This document shows, piece after piece, positions 25,759-34,800 of a stretch of DNA of 64,000 nt. The DNA is from an uncultured Clostridia bacterium (GTDB lineage: Bacteria > Bacillota > Clostridia > Christensenellales > UBA1242), in assembly GCA_934754495.1 (NCBI GenBank), contig CAKVHW010000003.1, positions 117,387-181,386 on the forward strand, in the 5' to 3' direction. Position 1 is the stretch's first letter. The number at the start of each line of letters is the position of its first letter. A program made the position numbers and the translations under genes. Below the pieces are notes generated by a model that had not been told where the DNA came from, ran no database searches, and saw only the letters and a program-made list of their open reading frames with translations.

Positions 25759-25916
25759 TTTAAACCTCCTAGCGAAATGCTAGCATATTATAATTAAAAA
25801 TTAATTTTTTCAAGACTTTCTCTAATTTTTTTTTAATTTTTCGTTGACAATCCACTAAAAAAAGATTAGAATTTCTAAAAAATACTAATTTAAAATGATT
25901 TTAAGGGGTGTGTATC
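25759..25916. promoter_or_regulatory. Divergent control region of the element
   Basis: The 158-base AT-rich spacer lies between the repressor genes and the plus-strand operon. It contains the dyad CTAGCGAAATGCTAG next to the repressor start, and TTGACAATCC followed by AT-rich sequence on the plus strand, a plausible -35 element. Operator assignment is inference. Confidence 0.5.
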
Positions 25917-26132
25917 GTGAAAGTAAGAGTAATGGGTAAGTCGAAAGAAATAGAGCGTTTAAAGGGGCTTTTAAGAGCCATAGGCGTGACTATAGATTAC
26001 GAGAGTGGTGAGTATTATGTGCGTGGGTCAAGTGAAGCTGTAAGAGTATATTTTGATGCAACACTGCCACTGCAGTTAAAAGTTTCTATTGGTTTTGGGG
26101 TGAGTGAAGATGATTCCAAAAATAATTTTTAA
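25917..26132 (+). CDS. Small protein of unknown function, first gene of the element's plus-strand operon
   Basis: The GTG at 25917 follows AAGGGGTG and is a better start than the GTG at 25908, which is part of that site. The 71-residue product (VRVMGKSKEIERLKGLLRAIG) looks like a small alpha/beta DNA- or protein-binding fold. No family recognised. It overlaps the next gene. Confidence 0.55.
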   Translation: MKVRVMGKSKEIERLKGLLRAIGVTIDYESGEYYVRGSSEAVRVYFDATLPLQLKVSIGFGVSEDDSKNNF

Positions 26133-26424
26133 AGCACAAACTGAAGACCATCAAACAGTTCTTGGTCACTATGTCAGAACTGGCATAGTAAAACAACGCC
26201 ACTACATAGCCCTTATGGGAAAAGAAGATTTGACGCTTGTTGAGATTAAGCCTGAAACACTAGTGGCTCACACTGGTATATTCACCATAAAATCAATGGA
26301 CGGGAAAACCGACTTAAAGATTATGTTCAATGAAAATACAGTTTGCGTTGTTGATAAAAAGCAAAATGAAAGCTTAAAGGTTATTGAACCTGAAAAGGTG
26401 GTTGACGATGATAATAATCAATAG
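26110..26424 (+). CDS. Hypothetical element protein
   Basis: 104 residues from the ATG at 26110. It is soluble and beta-rich (HYVRTGIVKQRHYIALMGKEDLTLVEIKPE) with an acidic C-terminus (DDDNNQ). No family recognised. It overlaps both neighbours, so it is in an operon. Confidence 0.55.
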   Translation: MIPKIIFKAQTEDHQTVLGHYVRTGIVKQRHYIALMGKEDLTLVEIKPETLVAHTGIFTIKSMDGKTDLKIMFNENTVCVVDKKQNESLKVIEPEKVVDDDNNQ

Positions 26425-27037
26425 TTGTGGTGGAGAAAAATCAACAGCAAGGCTTATGCACTTTCTTCAAGCTTCCAGATACTTTAATTTTGACGATAAA
26501 ACCAAAATTATAAAAACCGTAGATGGGAAGACAAGAGCAATGTTTAGACTTACTATGGTTGACGAGCAGTGCTGGGGTGACAGGTCTTGTGATACACGAA
26601 ATATCAGATATTACAGACGTTGGATGGTGTTAGAACGAGTTTTAGTCTTTGCTGGATTCAGCACCTTAAAAATTGCAAGAAATAGCAAACATATTCTTGC
26701 TGTAGATGTTGAGCTTCCATTGGAAGAAGAAAAATCGAAAGATGAGTGGTTGTGGGAAGATTGGAACGTTGGTCACGACCCTGACTTAATGCTTAACAGC
26801 GAAAATGAAAAAGTCCTATTTACTGGCGAACCTGAGATTTTAAAAATACTCGAGTTCCAGGGGCGAAGCAAAAGACTTAATGACGGCACGGTTTTAACTT
26901 TAAGAAATGAAGGCGGACTAAAGGTGTTTTTGAGTTTTAATCCGCAAAATCATATTCCAATTCACTATGCTAGCATTAAAACAGTTTTGAAAATCTTTCC
27001 TGAAGAAACAGTGCAGTTGGTTAAGTTTAGAACTTAA
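26408..27037 (+). CDS. Hypothetical element protein
   Basis: The ATG at 26408 follows AAAGGTGG and overlaps the previous gene by 17 bases. The product has 209 residues with a basic, Arg-rich segment (DRSCDTRNIRYYRRWMVLERV) and an acidic middle. I see no HUH, Walker or relaxase motif. Early position and basic patch would suit a DNA-binding or replication role, but this is not supported by a recognised domain. Confidence 0.55.
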   Translation: MIIINSCGGEKSTARLMHFLQASRYFNFDDKTKIIKTVDGKTRAMFRLTMVDEQCWGDRSCDTRNIRYYRRWMVLERVLVFAGFSTLKIARNSKHILAVDVELPLEEEKSKDEWLWEDWNVGHDPDLMLNSENEKVLFTGEPEILKILEFQGRSKRLNDGTVLTLRNEGGLKVFLSFNPQNHIPIHYASIKTVLKIFPEETVQLVKFRT

Positions 27038-27046
27038 GAAAAATCT

Positions 27047-27250
27047 CAACTGGTATACATATCCTTGGTTTTTTAAAATAACCCTTAAAAAATATTATTT
27101 ATTTTTTTACACACCAGACAACAACACACAAGTTTCATGTCTAATTATTCATTCGAAATTCTCTTTTGGTATGATTTTAAATACGAATTGATTTTAAAAA
27201 TTTTTTTCTCAAATTTTTCTAAAAAAAACCAAGGATATGTATGCCAGTTG
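27047..27250. repeat. Long-range 28-bp inverted repeat around an AT-rich 148-base loop
   Basis: The arm at 27047-27074 (CAACTGGTATACATATCC and on) and the arm at 27223-27250 are inverted copies, differing at a single position that still forms a G-T pair. The loop is AT-rich and has no ORF. The right arm ends at the ribosome site of the next gene. In an element with a filamentous-phage-like ATPase this is a candidate replication origin or packaging structure. Confidence 0.8.
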
Positions 27251-27263
27251 TAAGGAGTTAAAT

Positions 27264-27497
27264 ATGTTAGGTTCAAAAAAAGAAATTGTTAAGTTGTCAC
27301 CGTTTTATGTGTTAATGGGTGATAGACTTACACCGGCTGGTGACTTAAGGGAAGTGATACTTCACGCACAATATGTTGAAGACTTATATGGAATCAATGC
27401 TCCAATATTTGAAGTGGATGGAGATAACTGTTTCATACAAGTTTCGCTCAAAGATGTGATGAAGAAGCTGGAAGAGAACAATAAAAAAACTAAATAG
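27264..27497 (+). CDS. Small soluble element protein
   Basis: 77 residues from the ATG at 27264 after TAAGGAGTT; the upstream ATG at 27237 lies inside the inverted repeat and has no ribosome site. No family recognised. It is the first gene after the inverted repeat and precedes the structural-type genes. Confidence 0.55.
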   Translation: MLGSKKEIVKLSPFYVLMGDRLTPAGDLREVILHAQYVEDLYGINAPIFEVDGDNCFIQVSLKDVMKKLEENNKKTK

Positions 27498-27571
27498 TTT
27501 CTATAAAACTCGGGCTAGATTATTTTTACTAATTTGGCTCGTTTTTTAAATACAACAAGGGGGTGACAAAG

Positions 27572-27775
27572 ATGTATCGCAAACAAGGTATGAGTGGCTG
27601 GTTAAAACTATTAATTTTCATTTTAGTTTTGGCTTTAGTCTTGGCTGTAAAATGGCTAATCACAGCATCTTGCTTAAATATGAATTTTGTTGACTATGTT
27701 AAAGATGTTGTTTGGAAAGCAATGCAGAATTTCTGGGAAGCAATAAAGATGTTGTACAAAGCCCCAATAGCATAA
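27572..27775 (+). CDS. Single-pass membrane peptide, coat-protein candidate
   Basis: 67 residues from the ATG at 27572; the GTG at 27563 is part of the ribosome site AAGGGGGTG. A basic N-terminus is followed by one membrane helix (WLKLLIFILVLALVLAVKWLI) and an amphipathic C-terminal helix. Size and layout are compatible with a filamentous phage coat or assembly protein, but charge distribution is opposite to classical coat proteins, so this is only a possibility. Confidence 0.55.
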   Translation: MYRKQGMSGWLKLLIFILVLALVLAVKWLITASCLNMNFVDYVKDVVWKAMQNFWEAIKMLYKAPIA

Positions 27776-27792
27776 TAGCTTAGGAGAATGAA

Positions 27793-29088
27793 ATGAAAAA
27801 AAAGAAAAAACAAAAACCAATTAAAAAATCGAATAATCAAGCTTTAAAACCTGCTAAGCAACCGCTTAGTGGGTTTCAAAAGTTTGCTATAGTTATACTT
27901 GCCATCATTATGGCAGTTTGTGTGGCACTTGATGTTTGGTTTTTAATAATCAAATTTAAAGAACCTGAGAAGATAATTTCAAACACTTATCATGTTGGAA
28001 TGCAAGAAACCGAAGCCGGAGAGCGAGAGCCTTTTGTTGAAGTCAAGCAGTTCGCCAACGCATTCGAAGTCAAGTTTAATTATATGATGGACGAAACCAA
28101 AACGAAATTATACTCTCAAGGCTTGCAATACATACAAAATGATAATATACCAAACTTTAAATTTTTCAATTCAAAATGGACTTTTGTGCCAAAGGATAAA
28201 GATGTAACTGGAGAGAAAGAACAGCTTGCAAATGATTTCTATGTGTTCATTAGATTCAATTACAAAATGAAAGCATTTGGTAATTATGTGACACTACAAA
28301 ATTGCTACAACTATGCATCTTTGGACAACTACAAAACTTCTACGATTTCAACAAATCCAATTGGAGAAACAACCACATTTAAGGTTCAACTCGGAAAAGA
28401 TTTGTTTAAAATTCGTTTTAGAGCTAATGACCAAATTGCAAATGATTCAACTCTTTATGCTAAGAATGTAGCAGGTGAAACAAGTCTTAACTTTCTTTAC
28501 AAACAAAAATATTTTTACGATTACTACGCATACAAAGACCACAATTATTTTGTAAAACTGCTAATGCAAGCTGTTGACTCAATGCCAAATGGAACAAATC
28601 AATATGTTTGCTTTGAGTTTGGTGATTTCTTTGAATACTACAAGTATGATGCTGTAAATCAGGTTTACAGTGAAGAAAGGGTCAAAGACTCAACAAAAGT
28701 AGAAGCTGAGATGAAATCTTATTACACTATTAAGGTTACTAAGACAGCTGAAAAATTAGTGCGTTCTTCAGACAGTTTGTTCAATATGTATGCAGGAACA
28801 CCTAATTACAACGAAACAGGAAAGACTGAAACATCAGACTACTTGTACGGTCGCACAGTGCACACTGTAACACTTGCGGACTTTACATATGTTTCTGGAG
28901 CAACGCCAAATACATTCAAATTAAAACTTTCGGATGCTTTTGTGAATAAATATAGCAAATATGCTGAAGTAATGCTTTTAAATGTAGTTATTGAAGCACC
29001 AGCGGATGTTAATATAACAGGCTTCACAGAAGACTGTTTTGGCAATTTTAAAACATACACGATTACAGGAATAAAAGGGGGAGATTAA
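27793..29088 (+). CDS. Membrane-anchored extracellular protein of the element
   Basis: 431 residues: a Lys-rich cytoplasmic N-terminus, one membrane segment (about 30-54), then a 370-residue outer domain rich in aromatic and charged residues. No family recognised. It ends two bases before the next gene, whose product is also membrane-anchored and surface-exposed. Virion or adsorption role is inferred from context only. Confidence 0.6.
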   Translation: MKKKKKQKPIKKSNNQALKPAKQPLSGFQKFAIVILAIIMAVCVALDVWFLIIKFKEPEKIISNTYHVGMQETEAGEREPFVEVKQFANAFEVKFNYMMDETKTKLYSQGLQYIQNDNIPNFKFFNSKWTFVPKDKDVTGEKEQLANDFYVFIRFNYKMKAFGNYVTLQNCYNYASLDNYKTSTISTNPIGETTTFKVQLGKDLFKIRFRANDQIANDSTLYAKNVAGETSLNFLYKQKYFYDYYAYKDHNYFVKLLMQAVDSMPNGTNQYVCFEFGDFFEYYKYDAVNQVYSEERVKDSTKVEAEMKSYYTIKVTKTAEKLVRSSDSLFNMYAGTPNYNETGKTETSDYLYGRTVHTVTLADFTYVSGATPNTFKLKLSDAFVNKYSKYAEVMLLNVVIEAPADVNITGFTEDCFGNFKTYTITGIKGGD

Positions 29089-29089
29089 A

Positions 29090-30625
29090 ATGTTAAAAAT
29101 TTTATTCGATGCAAATGTTGTATATGATGTTATTTTAATCATCGCCCTTGTTTTATGCATAATTGCGATGATTAGAACTAGCTGGGGAAAATATTTCTTC
29201 GGTGCACTTATATACATTGTTCTTATAGGCACAGCGGTATATTCAGCAGTTGAAATCAACGATTACAACAGTGCTAGTGGTGGAATTTTTGGACAATTTG
29301 TCAAACCGCCAACTACCAATAATCTAATGGTTAAAGACTTGGAATTTAATATGGACAATATCGAACTTACGCAAAAGGATGCGTCAAACGATATGCTATA
29401 TGAAGCCAGGTTTGAAATTGACGAAATTGTAGATGTTACCAATTACACAAAGTACGGTGTTTTCATAAACGATATTCCTGTAGAAATAACAGAGTTTTCT
29501 GTCGACTATTTGTTAGCAACTTACGAATACAATTTTTACGGAGAGAATCAACAACTAATTTTAAACGACACCTTAAAGTTGAAATTTGCATTTTACAAAC
29601 AATGTTCTAAATTTATTGTTCAGTCAAACGGTGGTTCTCAGGCTGTAAAACAATGGAATGACTTTTTTAAGAAAAATTCGTTTGTTGTAACAATGAAAGA
29701 AACAGAAACTGACCTTAAACAAACAAAGGCTGACCAGTTATCTCTTGTGAAGTTTCATCTTGTTGAAAATTCGACCGATTTGGTTTTGCGTTCATATTAC
29801 AGTTTAAAAACCAATACAGGAATTGAAAATCCGCCTTTAAGCAATCTAGATTACGACAAGAGTAGATATATCATTAAAGGTTGGAGTTTGGATAAAGCAA
29901 ATATTGTTGATTTGTCTTCAGTTTCTGTTACTGAAAATGTGGATTTGTACGCGGTTTATGATATAGCCACATATGAAGTTACTTTCTATGGTGACGAAAC
30001 AAAAACATTTACAGTTCAACACGGACAAGGGGTTTTAAGTGATATATCCAACGAGATTCCAAGCGTAACAGAAAAGCCCGTTGATTATTATAGATTTACT
30101 GGCTGGAAGGCTTATGGCAACACTTGGGTTGGAATAGAAGGCAATTACAAACTAGGTGATTTTTATATAGACCAAAATTATAATTTCTATCCTGTATGGG
30201 GAGCTGAAATCAATCTGAAAGAAATGAATAAAATTTTGTTTGAAAAAATGAAAGAGAAATACGATATTACTTATCCGGTTCTTAATGAAGACCATAACAT
30301 TTATTATCAATCAGAAACAATCGAAGGAGTAAGGTATTTCAAATTATTGCTTGGAACAAAATTTGGAGCTTCAAATGTAGTATATGAAGGGCAGATTGGA
30401 CTTCGTTGGAAATATCAGATTGGTGGCACTACTTGGACTGTCGTAGATGACGGACTAGCCAGCAAATTAATTAAGATGATTGACCATAACAATTTCGAAC
30501 CATTTTCTAGAGCTGAATTTGTACAGGTATTAGACGATATTTTCAATAGTGCTGATTCAATATCGCTTGAAAAGTTTAATACTTTGAACCCGAAAACTTC
30601 AGGTGGTGGACTAATTATAAGTTAG
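29090..30625 (+). CDS. Membrane-anchored surface protein with InlB/Flg_new-type repeat
   Basis: 511 residues with two N-terminal membrane segments (about 10-27 and 33-52). At about residues 220-380 there are segments of the Listeria-Bacteroides repeat type (VKFHLVENSTDLVLRSYY, KGWSLDKANIVDLSS, NVDLYAVYD, and then FTGWKAYGNTW with a closing 'FYPVWG'). These beta-grasp-like repeats occur in Gram-positive adhesins. In this element it may be a host-attachment protein. Ribosome site GGGGGAGA. Confidence 0.7.
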   Translation: MLKILFDANVVYDVILIIALVLCIIAMIRTSWGKYFFGALIYIVLIGTAVYSAVEINDYNSASGGIFGQFVKPPTTNNLMVKDLEFNMDNIELTQKDASNDMLYEARFEIDEIVDVTNYTKYGVFINDIPVEITEFSVDYLLATYEYNFYGENQQLILNDTLKLKFAFYKQCSKFIVQSNGGSQAVKQWNDFFKKNSFVVTMKETETDLKQTKADQLSLVKFHLVENSTDLVLRSYYSLKTNTGIENPPLSNLDYDKSRYIIKGWSLDKANIVDLSSVSVTENVDLYAVYDIATYEVTFYGDETKTFTVQHGQGVLSDISNEIPSVTEKPVDYYRFTGWKAYGNTWVGIEGNYKLGDFYIDQNYNFYPVWGAEINLKEMNKILFEKMKEKYDITYPVLNEDHNIYYQSETIEGVRYFKLLLGTKFGASNVVYEGQIGLRWKYQIGGTTWTVVDDGLASKLIKMIDHNNFEPFSRAEFVQVLDDIFNSADSISLEKFNTLNPKTSGGGLIIS

Positions 30626-30645
30626 AATTGTTTACATTAAAAAAA

Positions 30646-30690
30646 CTACCCGCGTAAGCTTACGCGGAGTAGTTGCCCGAAAGGGTGACA
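30646..30690 (+). other. Strong hairpin pair between element genes
   Basis: ACTAC, then the perfect palindrome CCGCGTAAGCTTACGCGG, then a complementary GTAGT with one bulged A, followed by a second hairpin GCCC-GAAA-GGGT with a GNRA tetraloop. No T run follows, so it is not an ordinary terminator. In ssDNA or mRNA this would be very stable. Confidence 0.8.
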
Positions 30691-30705
30691 ATACAAGGGG
30701 GCTCG

Positions 30706-31068
30706 ATGAAAATGCAAAAAAAGAAAAGTAAATTAGATAAAATTCACGGTGGCGAAATTGTCGCTGTTAATGATAAAAACACGAAAGGTCACGGCGGTAT
30801 TATGCTTAAGCCAACAAAAAAAGATAGACGAAAGGATGTTGCAAAACACATTCCAATTACGCATTCGCCAACCACTAGAAGAATGAAAAATATAAGATTA
30901 CAACAAAACCCACAAGCAGGGAAAGTTGAAGCTAGTTACATCTTACCAAAAGTGCAAAAAGCAAAAGCTGACAAGCTTGGGAAAAGGAAAAAAGATGTTG
31001 TAGTAAAAAATACCACAGACAAATCTGTGGTAAGACATTTGAAAAAAGAAAATAAAAAAAGAAGATAG
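30706..31068 (+). CDS. Highly basic element protein
   Basis: 120 residues from the ATG at 30706 after AAGGGGG. About a third of the residues are Lys or Arg, with a Lys-rich tail (LKKENKKRR). It contains KHIPITHSPTTRRMKNIRLQ. It resembles in composition and layout the basic protein at 35117. Nucleic-acid binding is likely; specific role unknown. Confidence 0.6.
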   Translation: MKMQKKKSKLDKIHGGEIVAVNDKNTKGHGGIMLKPTKKDRRKDVAKHIPITHSPTTRRMKNIRLQQNPQAGKVEASYILPKVQKAKADKLGKRKKDVVVKNTTDKSVVRHLKKENKKRR

Positions 31069-31184
31069 GATGGTCGATGAATGCTTAAAGCAAACTCGCT
31101 CTGTATCGAACTACCTTCTATATAAATAGTATATGCAAAAAAATTAAAATTGTCAATACAAAAAACTAAAAAAGGAGCAGAAAA

Positions 31185-33158
31185 ATGGCAAAGAAAAGAA
31201 TAAAACTACAAAACGAAAAAATTGAAGCTAAGGCTAAAGGTAAAAACATTTTAGTGACCACAAGCTTGCTGGTTGGGGTTATGGGGGCAACTATTGGTGG
31301 AGTAGCTATAGCAAATGATTATAAACATAATAAAGCAGATATGACGCCAGGCATAGTTGAGAATACACCACAATACAAAAAAGGCTATGAAGACGGTCAA
31401 ACTTATTGTACTGAAACAATCAATGCTTTGCGTAAAGAATTAGTGGAAACACGTGAAGCAAGGTCTGAAGCAATTACTGAACGTGACAATGCTCTTACTA
31501 AAATCACTGAGCTGACAACTGAACTTGAGAATAAGCAGATTGAAGTTGAAACAGTTACTACAGCAAAAAATCAATCTGAACAAGAACTTGCAACTGTAAC
31601 AAATGAGAAAACTTTACTTGAAAAACAAGTTGAAGAACTTAGTACTGATAAAACATCCAACGAACAACAAATAAACCAACTTAATGTTGAAATTGCCACT
31701 AAGACGGAAAAAATTAATGAGTTGAATGGCAATATTGCAAATTATGAAAACAACATTGCAAACCTAAATTCACAAATAACCACACTTTCAAGCGAAAAGT
31801 CACAATTAACCACACAAGTCGCTGAAAAAGATGCACAAATCAATGATATAAACAATACACTTCAAAATGTCCAAAACACAATCGTTGGACTTGAAACAGG
31901 TGAAAAAGTTGTTGCAACGTTCCATTCGCCTGACGGTCTAAGCATTAACCGTTATGTAATTAATAAGGGACAAACATTCTCAAGCGTTGCCCCTGAAACA
32001 ACATTAGAAGACCCAGAGAACCAGCAAGTGCGATTCAATGTAACTGGTGCTTTGCATACAGGTCAGGAACACATTTTAGGTAATTGGGACATATACATTG
32101 AAATCGTTAATCTAGTAACAATTAACTTTGTTAACGGAAGCGAAACTATACCAATTAAATACGTTGAAACAGATAAGTTTGAAACCCTTGAATCAACTCC
32201 ATATCAAGCCTTATCTACACCTGATGGCTACGAATTTGCTGGCTGGGCAAGAACTGAAAATGGTGAAGTTATTGATGTTATCGGCTGTCCTGTAACTGAT
32301 TTTTCTACATTATATGCTATATGGCAAGAGAAAGTTCAAAACGTTGCAAGCTTTAAAATTTATTCAAATATGAACATAAATTATGTAAGTTCTTATGCTC
32401 AAAAAAATAAATCAAAAATTTTAGGAAATGCAACAATATCTGCTACAGAACCAAATGGTGAAACTTTCTTCACTCAAGATGTTGACGACAATTTTAAAAA
32501 CAATAGTGGCGAATACGAATACTTGCCATATTCAACTGTTAGAGTGTTCTACAGAATATCTAAAGTCAATTTAAAAGGTCTAGGTGGAATTCATTTCACC
32601 CTATCTGGTGATGGTAATTCTGAAGATATTTATGTTGGTGGTTACACTCCAGAGAATGCTGAAACGCGTTTCGGTATGGCTAAAAACTATATGGAAGAAG
32701 ATGGTGACTATATCAAATATGTTTGTGAAGTTAAGTTTGACAAAATTACTGTTGATAGCCTTCAATTTGACTTTTATGCGGACGAATTAACGAAAACAGT
32801 TAACATAACAGACCAAAACGGAACAGCTCCAGCCATTTATTATAAAGTAAAGCAATTTTCTAATAATGCTTGTTCTAGAGATGCTTCTTGGGTGACATCT
32901 TCAAGTTGGAAATCTGCTACAGAACCTTTAGAAGTAGGATACTTCGGAAAATATCAAATTTTGTTCAATTTTGAAAAACAATCGGAATATGTAAACGTAA
33001 ACTCAACCATTCGTTTAGCCGATACAACTAAATCAATTAAAGATAATACATCTTGTGTTGATATGACTTTACTAACGGTTGAGGAAAGTGAAAACTCGAT
33101 TTATTTCACAAATATCGGCGACAACGCTAAATTTGAAATCACTATTGTTAGTGTTTAA
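31185..33158 (+). CDS. Surface protein with coiled coil and InlB-type repeat
   Basis: 657 residues after a strong ribosome site (AAAAGGAG). The layout is a basic N-terminus, a membrane segment (about 22-44), a long coiled coil (about 70-230), an InlB-type repeat (VTINFVNGSETIPIKY, then YEFAGWARTENGEV and LYAIW) and about 280 C-terminal residues of beta-rich sequence. It is probably the adsorption or stalk protein of the element. No enzyme motif is visible. Confidence 0.7.
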   Translation: MAKKRIKLQNEKIEAKAKGKNILVTTSLLVGVMGATIGGVAIANDYKHNKADMTPGIVENTPQYKKGYEDGQTYCTETINALRKELVETREARSEAITERDNALTKITELTTELENKQIEVETVTTAKNQSEQELATVTNEKTLLEKQVEELSTDKTSNEQQINQLNVEIATKTEKINELNGNIANYENNIANLNSQITTLSSEKSQLTTQVAEKDAQINDINNTLQNVQNTIVGLETGEKVVATFHSPDGLSINRYVINKGQTFSSVAPETTLEDPENQQVRFNVTGALHTGQEHILGNWDIYIEIVNLVTINFVNGSETIPIKYVETDKFETLESTPYQALSTPDGYEFAGWARTENGEVIDVIGCPVTDFSTLYAIWQEKVQNVASFKIYSNMNINYVSSYAQKNKSKILGNATISATEPNGETFFTQDVDDNFKNNSGEYEYLPYSTVRVFYRISKVNLKGLGGIHFTLSGDGNSEDIYVGGYTPENAETRFGMAKNYMEEDGDYIKYVCEVKFDKITVDSLQFDFYADELTKTVNITDQNGTAPAIYYKVKQFSNNACSRDASWVTSSSWKSATEPLEVGYFGKYQILFNFEKQSEYVNVNSTIRLADTTKSIKDNTSCVDMTLLTVEESENSIYFTNIGDNAKFEITIVSV

Positions 33159-33213
33159 AAATAGCCTACGCATATAGTGTAGGCTAGCCCCAATGGGGCA
33201 AAAGGAAAGTGCC

Positions 33214-34146
33214 ATGAGATGGTTTAGAAAACAGGATTATAAAAGCAACTTAATAGCCATTTTTCGTGACAAATATATCGGCATTGATGGTGTTACGACT
33301 GGTGCTGGTAAAACAAGCTTGTTGACGGCTCTGCAGGCAATATTCTATTACTTTAACAACAAAAAAGAATACAAATTTAGAAAGCAAAAGTTTAAGTGGT
33401 ATAAACTTACTGGACAAGCTTGCGGAAATCAAGAAGTGCCAGAACACGCAATGTATAGTAACTATGGCAATAAACTTAAAATTGGTAAAAACTTTGTAGA
33501 GCCACACGATGTAGATTATGGCGAAATCCGAATGCCAAATAAAGAAGATAAGCCATTCCAATACTTTCTTCACGGCTCAGTAATTGCAATATCTGAAGAT
33601 ATAGAGTTGGCAAATGACAACCTTAGCGAACAAAAAATTGATAAAACAAAACTGGAATTTTTAAAGAAAAAACGTCACGGTCACATAACACTACTAGCCG
33701 AAACACAGTTCTTAAGAAGAGTAGCGAAATGGGAACGAGAGAGAATGGACTGTTTAATATATGTCTGGAGAGAAAGAGAAGATAAACACTTTTTCAATAG
33801 ACGCATAAAAACAACTTGGAATGTTTGGATTTATACCGGGAATGAAGAAGTGCTCAATTGTGGTTTTAAACACGAACCACCACTAAGTCCAACAGAATGG
33901 AAGCAATATGCAAAGGGCACTAAGTTTGGTGGTCGTGAATATATCCAGGAACGCCAAATTACTTTCTATGGTGACATTAACAAATATTATGACCCAGTAG
34001 AACACGAAACAGAGTTCACAAAAGGTTGTAAAAAATTCACCTTTAGAGAAAAGTTTGACACTGTAGTAAAAGAGCAAGTTAAAACAAAAGAAGCATATAA
34101 AAAGGTTAAGAAAACTGGTTCGGTATACTGTGTTAAACTGAATTAA
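33214..34146 (+). CDS. Zot-like (filamentous phage pI-like) P-loop ATPase
   Basis: 310 residues from the ATG at 33214 after AAAAGGA. The Walker A region reads GVTTGAGKTSLL. The Walker B region reads SVIAISEDIELAND, with Ser in place of the usual Asp. A downstream segment (KKRHGHITLLAETQFLRRV, MDCLIYVW) matches the position of the conserved 'R...ii..TQ....iR' block of Zot/pI ATPases, which drive virion extrusion through the membrane. No membrane segment is seen, unlike classical pI. HerA/FtsK-type alternatives are possible. It follows the surface-protein genes, as in inovirus maps. Confidence 0.6.
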   Translation: MRWFRKQDYKSNLIAIFRDKYIGIDGVTTGAGKTSLLTALQAIFYYFNNKKEYKFRKQKFKWYKLTGQACGNQEVPEHAMYSNYGNKLKIGKNFVEPHDVDYGEIRMPNKEDKPFQYFLHGSVIAISEDIELANDNLSEQKIDKTKLEFLKKKRHGHITLLAETQFLRRVAKWERERMDCLIYVWREREDKHFFNRRIKTTWNVWIYTGNEEVLNCGFKHEPPLSPTEWKQYAKGTKFGGREYIQERQITFYGDINKYYDPVEHETEFTKGCKKFTFREKFDTVVKEQVKTKEAYKKVKKTGSVYCVKLN

Positions 34147-34469
34147 GGAAATAACATGGGACTATGGATAATGTTTGAAAAAACAACTATAGCCAATAGG
34201 CACACGCTATAGCATATACACACTGTGTCGTCTGTATCGCCCCGCGGACAGTTATTATCGGCAGAAAGAAAAAGGAATCGGCGATAGCCGTTTCCGATCC
34301 AACCGCGTGGGCGGTGAGAAACCGCACACGCGGGCGACACAAATGACACAACTTTTAAACAATCGAATAAAGCCATTTTGTAAATATGCTTAAGCATAAA
34401 ATCAAAAAAAATAAAAATAAAAAAAATCGAAAAAAAATTTTTTCAAAAAAAATTTTTGGAGCAAAAAAT
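34147..34469 (+). ncRNA. GC-rich, multi-helix structured region of the element
   Basis: This 323-base gap has no gene. At 34224-34342 it becomes GC-rich, unlike its surroundings. TGTGTCG and CGCCCCGCG on the left pair with CGCGGGCG and CGACACA on the right; CCGCGTG pairs with CACGCGG around an inner CGGT/ACCG stem; GGAATCGG pairs with CCGATCC. The fold is either a structured RNA or a ssDNA origin/packaging signal. The right end (34400-34460) is extremely A/T-rich, just before the next ribosome site. Confidence 0.65.
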
Positions 34470-34799
34470 ATGTTTTCATTCATTTCATCAATCATAACAA
34501 CTTTATTATCAGGAGCAGGCTTAGGCTTTTTATATGCTTGCAATAAGTCCTTTAAAACACAGCTAACATCAGACGGGCACGGCTTAAGTAAAATCTTTTA
34601 TGTTCCGCTCGGCTGGATTGTTTTAGTCATTTGTTATGCTTTAGTTTTAAGCGCCATAATTTCAGCTGTAAAATCTCTCTGCAGAACAAGAACCAAAACA
34701 TTTAAACTATTGTCCGTCATTATTCTACTTTTAGCTGTAACAATATTAGTACTTCTTATATTCGTTACGCTACAGTTTAACAAATTACAAAGGAGCTAA
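34470..34799 (+). CDS. Small polytopic membrane protein of the element
   Basis: 109 residues from the ATG at 34470, eight bases after GGAG; the upstream ATG would add an A-run-encoded Lys/Asn tail without ribosome site. Three hydrophobic segments. No family recognised. Confidence 0.6.
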   Translation: MFSFISSIITTLLSGAGLGFLYACNKSFKTQLTSDGHGLSKIFYVPLGWIVLVICYALVLSAIISAVKSLCRTRTKTFKLLSVIILLLAVTILVLLIFVTLQFNKLQRS

Positions 34800-34800
34800 T

